A stretch of DNA of 9,503 nucleotides from Trueperaceae bacterium (GCA_029210865.1 JARGGE010000079.1:1-9503), one strand, 5' to 3'; positions 1 to 7,041 are shown, counted from the first letter of the stretch. A program made the numbers and translations. Notes: generated by a model from the letters alone, not told the origin.

Positions 1-1
1 G

Positions 2-808
2 TTCGGCGATGAGCTTCACCTGGCTGATGACGGGATCCTGCTGGATGATGTCGAAGAAGGCCGACAGGCGGTCCACGTCGTGGAGCTCCCGGGCTAGGGC
101 GGCCGCCAGGTCGAACCGGAACCCGTCCACGCCGGTGGTGTCGAGGAACCAGCGCCCCCAGTAGTGGAGCTCCTCACGCACGTCCTCGTTCTCCAGATCG
201 AGGTTGCAGCCCATCAGGTAGTCGTAGTTCCCGTTCTCGAGGTCGACGGCCTCCTGGAAGCGCTTTCCCTCGAACAGGAAGATGGCGTGCTCGCCGCCCT
301 CCGCGTCCATCTCGACGGCGTTGAAGTGCCACCAGTGCCACTTGAGCGTCGAGTAGCGGTCGCCACGGCCGGGGAAGGTGAAGTGGGTCCACGCCTCGAT
401 GGTCCTGGCGTCGCCGATGGGCCGGTTCCGGTCTTGGGGATCGAACGGGGTGGCCATGAGCGACTCCTGGTGGTCGCCCCCCATCTTGTGGCCGAACACG
501 ATGTCGGCGTAGACGCTGATGCCGGCCGCCTGCGCCGCCCGGATCGCGGCCAAGTACTCGTCGCGCGTGCCGTACTTCGTCCGGGTCGACCCCTTCTGGT
601 CGAACTCGCCCAGGTCGAACAGGTCGTACACGCCGTACCCCGTGTCGTAGCCGCCGGCCGCCCCCTTGTACGCCGGCGGCAACCAGACCGACGTGAAGCC
701 GGCCGCGGCGAGCGCGGGCGCCTCGCGCGCCAGGCGGTTCCACAGCGAACCGTCGCCGGGCGTGTACCAGTGGAAGTACTGCAGCATCGCGCCGTTGTGC
801 TCGGTCAC
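2..808 (-). CDS. GH13 glycosidase, partial: alpha-amylase-like N-terminus joined to GlgX-like sequence
   Basis: Partial gene; 269 residues are visible and the C-terminus lies beyond the window. There is no signal peptide, so it should be cytoplasmic and act on alpha-glucans. The N-terminal part looks like GH13_5 alpha-amylases: MLQYFHWY near residues 8-15, WLPPAYKG 42-49, the LGEFDQKG/RTKYGT block 66-81, WTHFTFPGRG 140-149 and ENGNYDYLM 191-199. Region I reads DIVFGH (102-107), with Gly where Asn is usual. Region II is VDGFRFD with the nucleophile Asp233. From there the sequence (LAAALARELHDVDRLSAFFD, then QVKLIAE) matches GlgX/isoamylase-type debranching enzymes, not amylases, and the general acid would be Glu269. 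The GTG at 808-806 is the only usable start before the motifs, because the frame has a stop upstream and no other initiator; its ribosome site is weak. The amylase-like assignment is firm; whether the join is natural is not. Confidence 0.8.
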   Translation of the reverse strand, partial: MTEHNGAMLQYFHWYTPGDGSLWNRLAREAPALAAAGFTSVWLPPAYKGAAGGYDTGYGVYDLFDLGEFDQKGSTRTKYGTRDEYLAAIRAAQAAGISVYADIVFGHKMGGDHQESLMATPFDPQDRNRPIGDARTIEAWTHFTFPGRGDRYSTLKWHWWHFNAVEMDAEGGEHAIFLFEGKRFQEAVDLENGNYDYLMGCNLDLENEDVREELHYWGRWFLDTTGVDGFRFDLAAALARELHDVDRLSAFFDIIQQDPVISQVKLIAE

Positions 809-871
809 CTTGGGCCCCCGGGCCGTGACCCACCATGCAGGCGCCGGCCTCGGGATCCATCAAACCACCAA

Positions 872-886
872 GCCCCACGCTGGGGC
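872..886 (-). terminator. Possible terminator hairpin after tarD
   Basis: This 15-nt perfect inverted repeat (arms GCCCCA/TGGGGC, 3-nt loop) lies about 30 nt beyond the tarD stop codon. A G-T wobble pair can extend it by one base pair. The transcript continues into a mixed G/U stretch (UUGGUGGUUUG) rather than a clean U tract, so it is a weak intrinsic terminator at best. It would separate the tartrate operon from the glycosidase gene. The rest of the 106-nt gap shows no convincing promoter. Confidence 0.35.
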
Positions 887-914
887 CGGTCACCCGAGGC
901 GGGGCCGACCCCCG

Positions 915-2096
915 TCAGCGCCCGGCGCCACCCTCGAACGCCGCCGTGAACGTCTCGAACAGCTCGCGTTTGTCTTCGAACCCGATGCCGGGGACGTCGG
1001 GCAGGCCGACGAGACCGTCGCGCACCGGCGTCGAATCAGCGAACCCGCCGAAGGGCTTAAACACGTGCGGGTACGACTCGTTGCCACCCAGACCCAGACC
1101 GGCGGCGATCGAGAGCGCGAACTGGTGGCCACCATGCGGGATGCAGCGCCGCGCCGACCAGCCGTGCGTGCGCAGGACCTCGAGCGTCCGGAGGTACTCC
1201 ACCAGGCCGTACGAGAGGACCGGGTCCATCTGCAGAACGTCGCGGTCGGGCCGCAGGTCGGCGTACCGGATCAGGTTGCGCGCGTCCTGCATGGAGAACA
1301 GGTTCTCGCCGGTGGCCATCGCGCCGGGATAGCGGCGGCTCAGCTCGGCCTGCAGCGCGTAGTCGAGCGGGTCGCCGGCCTCTTCGAACCAACGCAGCCC
1401 ATAGGGCTCGAGCGCCCGCGCGTAGTCGAGGGCGGTGTCCAGGTCGAAGCGACCGTTGGCGTCGACCGCCAGCCGGTCGCCGGTGCCCACCACCTCCAGC
1501 ACCGCTTCGATGCGCGCTAGGTCGTCGGCCAGGCTGGCGCCCCCGATCTTCATCTTGACCACGCCGTACCCCAGGTCGAGGTAGGAGCGCATCTCGTCCT
1601 GGAGCTGCACCAGGTCCTTGCCCGGGTAGTAGTAGCCGCCGGCGGCGTACACGAACACGCGCTCGTCGGCCTCGCGGCCCCGGTAGCGCTCGGCCAGCAG
1701 CCGGTGGAGCGGCTTGCCCTCGATCTTGGCCACCGCGTCCCACACGGCCATGTCCACGACGCCGACCGCGACCGACCGCTCGCCGTGACCGCCGGGCTTC
1801 TCGTTGCGCATCATGTGGTCCCAGATGCGGAACGGGTCGAGGTTGTCGCCCGCGTCGCTTTGCAGGTCGCGCGGCTCGGCCTCGAGCAGGCGCGGCACGA
1901 TGCGCTCACGCAGCAAGCAGCCCTGCGCGTAGCGGCCGTTCGAGTTGAAGCCGTAGCCGACCACCGGCTCGCCGTCGCGCTCGACGTCGGTGGTCACGGC
2001 CACCACGGACAAGGTCATCTTGCTGAAATCGACGAACGCGTTGCGGATGTCGGAGGCGATCGAGGCGGTGCGTTCCTGGAGGTCGATGATGCGCAC
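915..2096 (-). CDS. tarD: D(-)-tartrate dehydratase (enolase superfamily)
   Basis: This 393-residue enzyme of the mandelate racemase/enolase superfamily should dehydrate D-tartrate to oxaloacetate in the cytoplasm. It resembles, from memory, the characterised Bradyrhizobium D-tartrate dehydratase over its whole length, including GYGFNSNGRY (47-56), NEKPGGHGERSVAVG (98-112), YAAGGYYYPGK (150-160) and GLGLGGNESYP (333-343). All catalytic positions are present: the KxK pair Lys181/Lys183, metal ligands Asp212 (VDANGRF), Glu238 (WFEE) and Glu264 (ATGEN), and the base His321 (CIPHGGH). Each lies one residue before the numbering of the Bradyrhizobium enzyme. The start is GTG. Its AGGAG site (2107-2103) overlaps the TAG stop of the upstream dehydrogenase and sits 6 nt from the start, so the two are probably translationally coupled. 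It is the last gene of the operon. Another acid-sugar dehydratase specificity is possible but less likely. Confidence 0.9.
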   Translation of the reverse strand: MRIIDLQERTASIASDIRNAFVDFSKMTLSVVAVTTDVERDGEPVVGYGFNSNGRYAQGCLLRERIVPRLLEAEPRDLQSDAGDNLDPFRIWDHMMRNEKPGGHGERSVAVGVVDMAVWDAVAKIEGKPLHRLLAERYRGREADERVFVYAAGGYYYPGKDLVQLQDEMRSYLDLGYGVVKMKIGGASLADDLARIEAVLEVVGTGDRLAVDANGRFDLDTALDYARALEPYGLRWFEEAGDPLDYALQAELSRRYPGAMATGENLFSMQDARNLIRYADLRPDRDVLQMDPVLSYGLVEYLRTLEVLRTHGWSARRCIPHGGHQFALSIAAGLGLGGNESYPHVFKPFGGFADSTPVRDGLVGLPDVPGIGFEDKRELFETFTAAFEGGAGR

Positions 2097-2105
2097 GCGC
2101 GGCTC

Positions 2106-3167
2106 CTAACGGGTGAGTTGTGCGATGACGGCAGCCGTCACGTCCGACGTGCGGGCCTTGCCGCCCAGGTCGGGCGTGAGCACCTCGCCGCTGGCGGTCA
2201 CCCGCTCGATCGCCGCCATGAACGCCGCAGCGGCGGCTGGCTCCTGCAGGTGATCGAGCATCATGCTGGCCGACCAGAGCGTGGCGATCGGGTTGGCGAT
2301 GCCCTTGCCGGCGATGTCGGGCGCGGAGCCGTGGACCGGCTCGAACATCGAGGGGTAGGTGCGCTCGGGGTTGATGTTGGCGGATGGGGCGATGCCGATG
2401 CCGCCCGCCACCGCCGGGCCCAGGTCGGAGAGGATGTCGCCGAACAGGTTGCTGCCCACCACCACGTCGAACCAGTCAGGGTGCTGCACGAAGTGGGCGG
2501 TCAGGATGTCGATGTGGAACTTGTCCGTCCGGACGTCGGGGTACGCCCCGGCCATCTCGGCGAAGCGCTCGTCCCAGAAGGGCATCGTGTGGATGATGCC
2601 GTTGGACTTGGTGGCCGACGTAAGGTGCTTCTTCGGCCGGCTGCGCGCCAGCTCGAACGCGAACCGCAGCACGCGGTCGACGCCGCGGCGCGTGAACACC
2701 GTCTCCTGCACCGCCATCTCCATGTCGGTGCCCCCGTACAAGCGCCCACCGATCTCCGAGTACTCGCCCTCGACGTTCTCGCGCACGATGTAGAAGTCGA
2801 TGTCGCCCATGCCGCGACCGGCGAGCGGCGAGACCACGCCCTCGAGCAGACGCGCTGGACGCAGGTTGACGTACTGCTGGAAGTGGCGCCGGATGGGGAT
2901 CAGCAAGCCCCACAACGACACGTGATCGGGCACCCCCGGGAAGCCGACCGCACCCAGGAAGATCGCGTCGTGCGGCCGGAGCACCTCGATGCCGTCCTCG
3001 GGCATCATGCGGCCGGTCTTGGTGTAGAACTCGCAGCCCCACGGCAGCATGTTCCAGCGGAACTCGAGGTCGAACTTCGAACCGATGGCGTCGAGCACCT
3101 GGAGCCCCGAGTCGATGACGTCGGGTCCGATGCCATCGCCCGGGATGACGGCGATCTCGAAGGGCAT
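2106..3167 (-). CDS. ttuC: Tartrate dehydrogenase / D-malate dehydrogenase (decarboxylating)
   Basis: A 353-residue NAD-dependent beta-decarboxylating dehydrogenase of the isocitrate/isopropylmalate family, closest to TtuC tartrate dehydrogenase and E. coli DmlA (D-malate dehydrogenase). Family enzymes act on meso- and L-tartrate and on D-malate. Visible features are the N-terminal IPGDGIG (8-14), the DHVSLWG loop (81-87), YVNLRPARL (99-107) with substrate Arg103, Arg129 in YIVREN, catalytic Tyr136 (GEYSEIGG) and Lys187 (TSATKSNG), metal ligands Asp220, Asp244 and Asp248 (NLFGDILSDLG), and the NAD loop EPVHGSAPDIAGKGIANP (276-293). The loop SLWGLL is typical of the tartrate/malate branch rather than of LeuB. 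The ATG has a strong AGGAGG 6 nt upstream (3179-3174). It lies 25 nt after tctB and 9 nt before tarD. The choice between tartrate and D-malate cannot be made from sequence alone; the tarD neighbour favours tartrate. Confidence 0.88.
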   Translation of the reverse strand: MPFEIAVIPGDGIGPDVIDSGLQVLDAIGSKFDLEFRWNMLPWGCEFYTKTGRMMPEDGIEVLRPHDAIFLGAVGFPGVPDHVSLWGLLIPIRRHFQQYVNLRPARLLEGVVSPLAGRGMGDIDFYIVRENVEGEYSEIGGRLYGGTDMEMAVQETVFTRRGVDRVLRFAFELARSRPKKHLTSATKSNGIIHTMPFWDERFAEMAGAYPDVRTDKFHIDILTAHFVQHPDWFDVVVGSNLFGDILSDLGPAVAGGIGIAPSANINPERTYPSMFEPVHGSAPDIAGKGIANPIATLWSASMMLDHLQEPAAAAAFMAAIERVTASGEVLTPDLGGKARTSDVTAAVIAQLTR

Positions 3168-3192
3168 GTCGTGCCTCCTGTGGGTCCGGGCG

Positions 3193-3660
3193 CTAAGGCG
3201 CGAAGACCCCTGCCGGCAACCGTACCGCCAGCAGGTTCGTGAAGACGAAGTAGAGGGCGGTCAGTTCGACGGCGACGATCGCGGTCCAGATCGCGACCTG
3301 GCGTGCGGTGAGGCGCCGGCTGGCCGAGGCGATGTAGAGCGTGAGGCCGGTGAAGAAGACCAGACCCGCCAGGTAGAAGCCCAGGTACCGGATCGCCCAG
3401 ATCCAGGCGAACAGCACGACGGCCGTGGCGACGATCCGGGTGCGGTTCCCTTCGGCGAACACGGGCCGGACCTCGCGGCGGACGAGCGACTGGATCAGCA
3501 GCCCGACCGACAGGGCCCCCATCGTGATGAGCACGGTGTTGGGGAACATCGCGCTCAGCGGCGACCACGAACGGCGACCGAACCAGAACAAGAGGGTGAG
3601 GCCGAGGCCGAACAGTCCCCCCAGCGCGTCCGTGTTCATGCCGGCCCTCGCGGTCTTCAT
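3193..3660 (-). CDS. tctB: Tripartite tricarboxylate transporter small membrane subunit TctB
   Basis: A 155-residue small integral membrane protein, the TctB subunit of a tripartite tricarboxylate transporter. It pairs with TctA and is fed by the periplasmic TctC. Hydrophobic segments lie near residues 11-27, 41-60, 76-92, 94-111 and 122-142, with a basic loop (RREVRP) after the second. The C-terminus VFTNLLAVRLPAG matches the family ending, in which a short amphipathic tail follows the last helix. The ATG overlaps the tctA stop in an ATGA junction and has GGGGAGG (3673-3667) 6 nt upstream, which fixes the start and implies coupled translation. A second Met at residue 8 is a less favoured start. 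The frame stays open far upstream across tctA, but that extension is a shadow without family character. Confidence 0.88.
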   Translation of the reverse strand: MKTARAGMNTDALGGLFGLGLTLLFWFGRRSWSPLSAMFPNTVLITMGALSVGLLIQSLVRREVRPVFAEGNRTRIVATAVVLFAWIWAIRYLGFYLAGLVFFTGLTLYIASASRRLTARQVAIWTAIVAVELTALYFVFTNLLAVRLPAGVFAP

Positions 3661-5180
3661 GCGGGACCTCCCCGCGCGCGCTGCCGGCGGTGCCGCCAGG
3701 CGGTGAACCACGGCCACACGATCGCCAGCAGCGACAGCGCGATCAGGATCCGGGACAAGGGGCTCTCGAACAGCTTGAGGAACGGGTACGTGAGGCTCGA
3801 GCCCATCAGCGTAGCTTGTACGAAGCCCGTCTCGGCGATGGGCCCCAGGATCAGCCCCAACGCGATCGGCGCGGGATGGAAGCCGAGCTCCTTGAGCACG
3901 TAGCCGGCGATGCCCAGCACGAGCATGATCATCACGTCGGTCATGCTGTTGCGCAGGGCGTACGAACCGAGGATCGCCATCGTGGCGATGGTCGGCACCA
4001 GGAAGTATGGCGGCACGCGCACGACGGTCTCGTAGATCAGCCGGCCACCGAGCAGCCCGATCGGCAACATCACGAGGGCCGAGAGCCCCATCGAGAGGAT
4101 GAAGCCGTAGGTGAGCACGCCGCTGACGCTGAACAGCTCGGCACCCGGACGCAGTCCGTGCATGAGCATGGCGCCCAGGATGAGCGCGTCGGGCGGCGCG
4201 CCGGGGATCCCGAGCGTGAGCAGCGGCACCATGCTGCCCGCCACGGTCACGTTGTTGCTCGATTCGGACGCGACGAGGCCCTCGATCGACCCTTTGCCGT
4301 ACTCCTCGGGGTGTTTCGAGGCACGCTTGGCCTCGTTGTACGCGAGCAGGCCGGCGATGTTGCCGCCCGCCCCCGGGATCACCGAGACGATCTCGCCGAT
4401 GACCATCGAGCGCAGCAGGTTGCCGGGCATCGACAGGACGCGTTTGATGGTCGGCCACATCACGCCTTTGCGCTTCGACCCGACCGACGTGGTGCGCGTC
4501 AATGCCGCGATGCCGGTGCCCGCCATCACGAGCAGCTCGGGGATCACGAACAGGCCGATCAACGCCACGATCAGCTCGACGCCGCCCTGGAGGGCCGGGA
4601 ACCCGTAGGTGAAGCGCGATTCGCCGCCGATCGGCGACACGCCGATGATGCTGAGCAGCACGCCCAGCGCCCCGCCCAGCAGCCCCTTGAGCAGGCTGCC
4701 GGCCGACAGGCTGCCGATGAGCGTCAGGCCCAGCACGGCGACCCAGAAGTACTCGGGGGGACCGAACCGGAGCGAGAACGCCGCCAACGGCGGCGCCAGC
4801 ACGAGCAGCGCGAACACGCCGAACAGACCGCCGAGCACGGAGGCGATCGTGGCCGCGGTCAGCGCCTCTTCGGCCCGGCCGGCCTTGGCCATGGGGTAGC
4901 CGTCGAACGTCGTCGCGATCGACGAGGGCGTCCCGGGGGCGTTGATGAGGATGGCGGAGAAGGCGCCGCCGTAGATGGCGCCCATGTACACCGAGCCGAG
5001 GCCGATCAGACCGGCCAGCGCGGGCATCGCGAACGTGAACGGCAAGAGAACGGCGAGCGCCATCGTGGCCGAGAGACCGGGCATGGCCCCCACGAACAGG
5101 CCGACGGTGGTGCCGCCGATGATGATGGCGAGATGATAGGGAACAAAGAGTTGGCCGAGCGCGGCCGTCAGGACGTCCAA
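3657..5180 (-). CDS. tctA: Tripartite tricarboxylate transporter large permease TctA
   Basis: The large permease of the TTT system, 507 residues and strongly hydrophobic, about the usual family length. It carries the two family signature blocks: IYGGAFSAILINAPGTPSSI at 69-88 running into DGYPMAK, and VIPGAGGNIAGLLAYNEAKR (267-286) running through ASESSNN to LLTLGIPGAPPDA. I take the start as TTG at 5180. It gives MDVLTAALGQ, like the family N-terminus, and GAGGA (5192-5188) stands 7 nt upstream. An upstream in-frame GTG at 5228 would add 16 charged residues (PSLGPEWTRRDEDRA) with no ribosome site, and it falls in the hairpin region. The gene overlaps tctB by ATGA and follows tctC after a 112-nt spacer containing a long hairpin. 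Confidence 0.92.
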   Translation of the reverse strand: MDVLTAALGQLFVPYHLAIIIGGTTVGLFVGAMPGLSATMALAVLLPFTFAMPALAGLIGLGSVYMGAIYGGAFSAILINAPGTPSSIATTFDGYPMAKAGRAEEALTAATIASVLGGLFGVFALLVLAPPLAAFSLRFGPPEYFWVAVLGLTLIGSLSAGSLLKGLLGGALGVLLSIIGVSPIGGESRFTYGFPALQGGVELIVALIGLFVIPELLVMAGTGIAALTRTTSVGSKRKGVMWPTIKRVLSMPGNLLRSMVIGEIVSVIPGAGGNIAGLLAYNEAKRASKHPEEYGKGSIEGLVASESSNNVTVAGSMVPLLTLGIPGAPPDALILGAMLMHGLRPGAELFSVSGVLTYGFILSMGLSALVMLPIGLLGGRLIYETVVRVPPYFLVPTIATMAILGSYALRNSMTDVMIMLVLGIAGYVLKELGFHPAPIALGLILGPIAETGFVQATLMGSSLTYPFLKLFESPLSRILIALSLLAIVWPWFTAWRHRRQRARGGPA

Positions 5181-5187
5181 GGCACGA

Positions 5188-5192
5188 TCCTC
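5188..5192 (-). promoter_or_regulatory. Ribosome-binding site deciding the TTG start of tctA
   Basis: GAGGA on the minus strand lies 7 nt from the TTG at 5180-5178. No comparable site precedes the upstream in-frame GTG at 5228. The site decides the shorter 507-residue start, which also agrees with the family N-terminus. Confidence 0.6.
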
Positions 5193-5215
5193 ATCTCTGC
5201 GCGTCCATTCTGGGC

Positions 5216-5264
5216 CGAGGGAAGGCACACCGGTCGTGCACGTCGTCCGGTTGGCCCTCCCTCG
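5216..5264 (-). promoter_or_regulatory. Long two-part hairpin between tctC and tctA
   Basis: The outer arms CGAGGGAGGGC (5264-5254) and GCCTTCCCTCG (5226-5216) pair over 11 positions with one G-U wobble. After a 2 by 2 internal loop, the inner arms ACCGG (5251-5247) and CCGGT (5233-5229) pair perfectly, leaving a 13-nt loop. No U tract follows, so it is not a canonical terminator. Its place just after the binding-protein gene and before the permease gene fits an mRNA-stabilising or partially attenuating hairpin, of the kind known after other binding-protein genes. That function is inference. Confidence 0.6.
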
Positions 5265-5292
5265 CCCCTACGGGTTCAAGGAGTCGAGAGCG

Positions 5293-6228
5293 CTACTGCA
5301 GCGTCTCGAGGATCGCCGCGTACTCCTCGCTGACCTGGTCGATGAGCGCGTCGGCCTCGTCGCCGCGAACGTTCAGCATCACGAAGCCCATCTCCTCTTG
5401 CTCGGTGCTGATGCGCCGCGAGGCCTCCTCGAAGGCGTCCGCGAGCGTGGCCACGACGTCTTCGGGCGTTCCCGGAGGGGCGGCGACGCCGCGATGCGCG
5501 CCGCTGACGATGTCGATGCCTTGCTCGACGAACGTGGGGGCGTCGGGCAGGAACGACACGCGCTCCGCGGAGGCGATCGCCAACGTGCGGACCTGGTCCT
5601 GCTGGAGAACGGCCATGGGGGAGTAGCTCATCAAGCCCGTCACGTGGCCGCCCAGCAGCGCGGGCACGGTGGGTCCGGTGCCGGTGAAGGGTACGTACGT
5701 GAGGTCGATGTCGGCGAACTGCTCGAGCTGCAGCACGGCGATGTGGTTGGCGGTGTTGCTACCGCTGCCACCGAGCGTCACCGAACCCGGGTTCTCCTTG
5801 GCGTACGCGATCAGCTCGTCGAGCGTCTGGAACGGGCTGTCGTTGCGGACCAGGAGCGCGTTGGGCGTGAACTGGAACCACGTGATGATCTCGAAGTTGT
5901 CGGTCTCGAAGCCAGTATCGGTGCGCTCCATCGGTTGGGTGGCGATGTGCGGCAAGTTCACGCCGATGATCGTGTAGCCGTCGGGATCGGTGGAGCGCTG
6001 GCTTTCGCTCCACGCCACCGCACCGCCGCCACCGGGCCGGTTGACGATGCTGACGTTCACGCCGAGGATGTCCTCGAGGTGCGGCTGCTGCAAACGGGCG
6101 GTGATGTCCGACTCGCCGCCCGCGTTGAAGGAAATGACGTACGTGATGTCGCGCTCGGGGAACTGGGCGAATGCGACGCCCACCAGGGCGACGAGGGCGA
6201 CGGCGAGCGTTCTACGAAGTGGTGTCAT
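5293..6228 (-). CDS. tctC: Tripartite tricarboxylate transporter periplasmic binding protein TctC
   Basis: A 311-residue substrate-binding protein of the TctC/Bug family. Residues 1-21 form a signal peptide: a basic start (MTPLRR), a hydrophobic core, and AFA-Q with predicted cleavage after Ala21. There is no lipobox Cys, so it should be a soluble exported protein. Family landmarks are FPERDITYVISFNAGGESDI at 23-42 (the usual ligand-loop region near PGG.sD), NRPGGGGAVAW (63-73), DGYTIIGV (83-90), GGSGSNTANH (153-162) and YVPFTGTGPTVPALLGGHV (178-196), then the FLPDAPTFVEQG block (226-237) near the C-terminal lobe. AAGGGA (6241-6236) lies 7 nt before the ATG. The tartrate enzymes downstream suggest a hydroxy-dicarboxylate ligand such as tartrate or malate; the sequence itself does not identify it. 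Confidence 0.9.
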   Translation of the reverse strand: MTPLRRTLAVALVALVGVAFAQFPERDITYVISFNAGGESDITARLQQPHLEDILGVNVSIVNRPGGGGAVAWSESQRSTDPDGYTIIGVNLPHIATQPMERTDTGFETDNFEIITWFQFTPNALLVRNDSPFQTLDELIAYAKENPGSVTLGGSGSNTANHIAVLQLEQFADIDLTYVPFTGTGPTVPALLGGHVTGLMSYSPMAVLQQDQVRTLAIASAERVSFLPDAPTFVEQGIDIVSGAHRGVAAPPGTPEDVVATLADAFEEASRRISTEQEEMGFVMLNVRGDEADALIDQVSEEYAAILETLQ

Positions 6229-6306
6229 GCGGTCTTCCCTTCGAACGACGTGAGCGCGGCGTCGAGGTCGTGCTCCGAACGACGCGCAACCGGTGCGTGG
6301 ACGTGC

Positions 6307-7041
6307 TCACGTTGGGTCGGGTCCATCACCCCCCTTCACGAGCCGCTCGATGTCCTTCGCCGCGGCTTCGAGGGCGTTCGCCATGGTGCGACGGGCCCGC
6401 TCCGGATCGCCGCTCTCGATGGCGGCCAGGATGCGCAGATGGCCCCGATGGGCGACGAGGGGCCGACCCGGCACGCGGTGCAGCACGCGGCGCAGGTCGC
6501 TCTCGTCGTCGATGATCGCGCTGAGCATGCGTTCGACGAAGGCGTTGTCGGCAAGGTCCGCGATCGCCCGGTGGAAGTCGATGTCCAGTCCGATGCACGC
6601 GGCGACCTCGCCGCGGGCGATGACGGCTTCGGTCGCCTGCAGGATGGCGCGCAGACCGGCCGTACGCCCGGGGGTCGCCCGCCGGCTCGCCAACGCCGCG
6701 ATGCCGGGCTCGAGGGCGAGCCGTGCGCGGTAGAAATCCTCGACGAGCTTCGCGTTCTCGCGGAACCAGCTGGCCGGTTCGACGTGCTCCAGCCGCACCG
6801 AGACATCGACGACGAACGCACCGCTCCCCGGCCGGATCTCGACGAAGCCCTGCGCGGCGAGCGTGCCCAACGCCTCGCGGACCACCGGACGGCTCACGCC
6901 CAGCTCCACGGCCAAGCGCCGCTCCGACGGGAGCCGCTGCTCGGGCAGGAACCGACCCTCGCGGATGGTCTGCCCCAGCCGCCGGGCGACCTCCCGCGAG
7001 AGGCGCGGTTTCTCGATGTCCTGCAACGCGTGCGACTTCAT
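6307..7041 (-). CDS. GntR-family (FadR/FCD) transcriptional regulator
   Basis: A 244-residue regulator, first gene of the tartrate-type operon. The N-terminal winged helix runs over residues 12-78, with LPSERRLAVELGVSRPVVRE (37-56) and the wing GFVEIRPGSGAFV (65-77). The rest is an all-helical FCD ligand domain. Asp153 and His157 (LDIDFHRAI) and His201 (GHLRILAAI) stand at three usual metal/ligand positions, but the final His of the usual M..HL motif is Ala223 here (MANAL), so the metal site may be incomplete. GAGAGG (7054-7049) is 7 nt before the ATG. The tctC gene follows after 78 nt. It probably represses the operon, itself included, and is relieved by a C4 acid, acting at the dyad at 7096-7108; this is inferred from position and family. 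Confidence 0.9.
   Translation of the reverse strand: MKSHALQDIEKPRLSREVARRLGQTIREGRFLPEQRLPSERRLAVELGVSRPVVREALGTLAAQGFVEIRPGSGAFVVDVSVRLEHVEPASWFRENAKLVEDFYRARLALEPGIAALASRRATPGRTAGLRAILQATEAVIARGEVAACIGLDIDFHRAIADLADNAFVERMLSAIIDDESDLRRVLHRVPGRPLVAHRGHLRILAAIESGDPERARRTMANALEAAAKDIERLVKGGDGPDPT

Noticed and set aside
174..893. 239-residue minus-strand frame over the glycosidase
   Set aside because: It is a frame-shifted shadow of the GH13 gene; its ATG at the 834 region leads into Arg/Gly-rich sequence without motifs.
3661..4458. N-terminal extension of tctB to about 421 residues
   Set aside because: The frame is open through tctA, but the extension is low-complexity Arg/Ala/Asp-rich sequence. 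The ATGA overlap and strong ribosome site place the start at 3660.
5181..5228. GTG start for tctA adding 16 residues
   Set aside because: It has no ribosome site and lies in the hairpin region, and the added residues do not resemble TctA N-termini. The TTG at 5180 has both a ribosome site and the family start.
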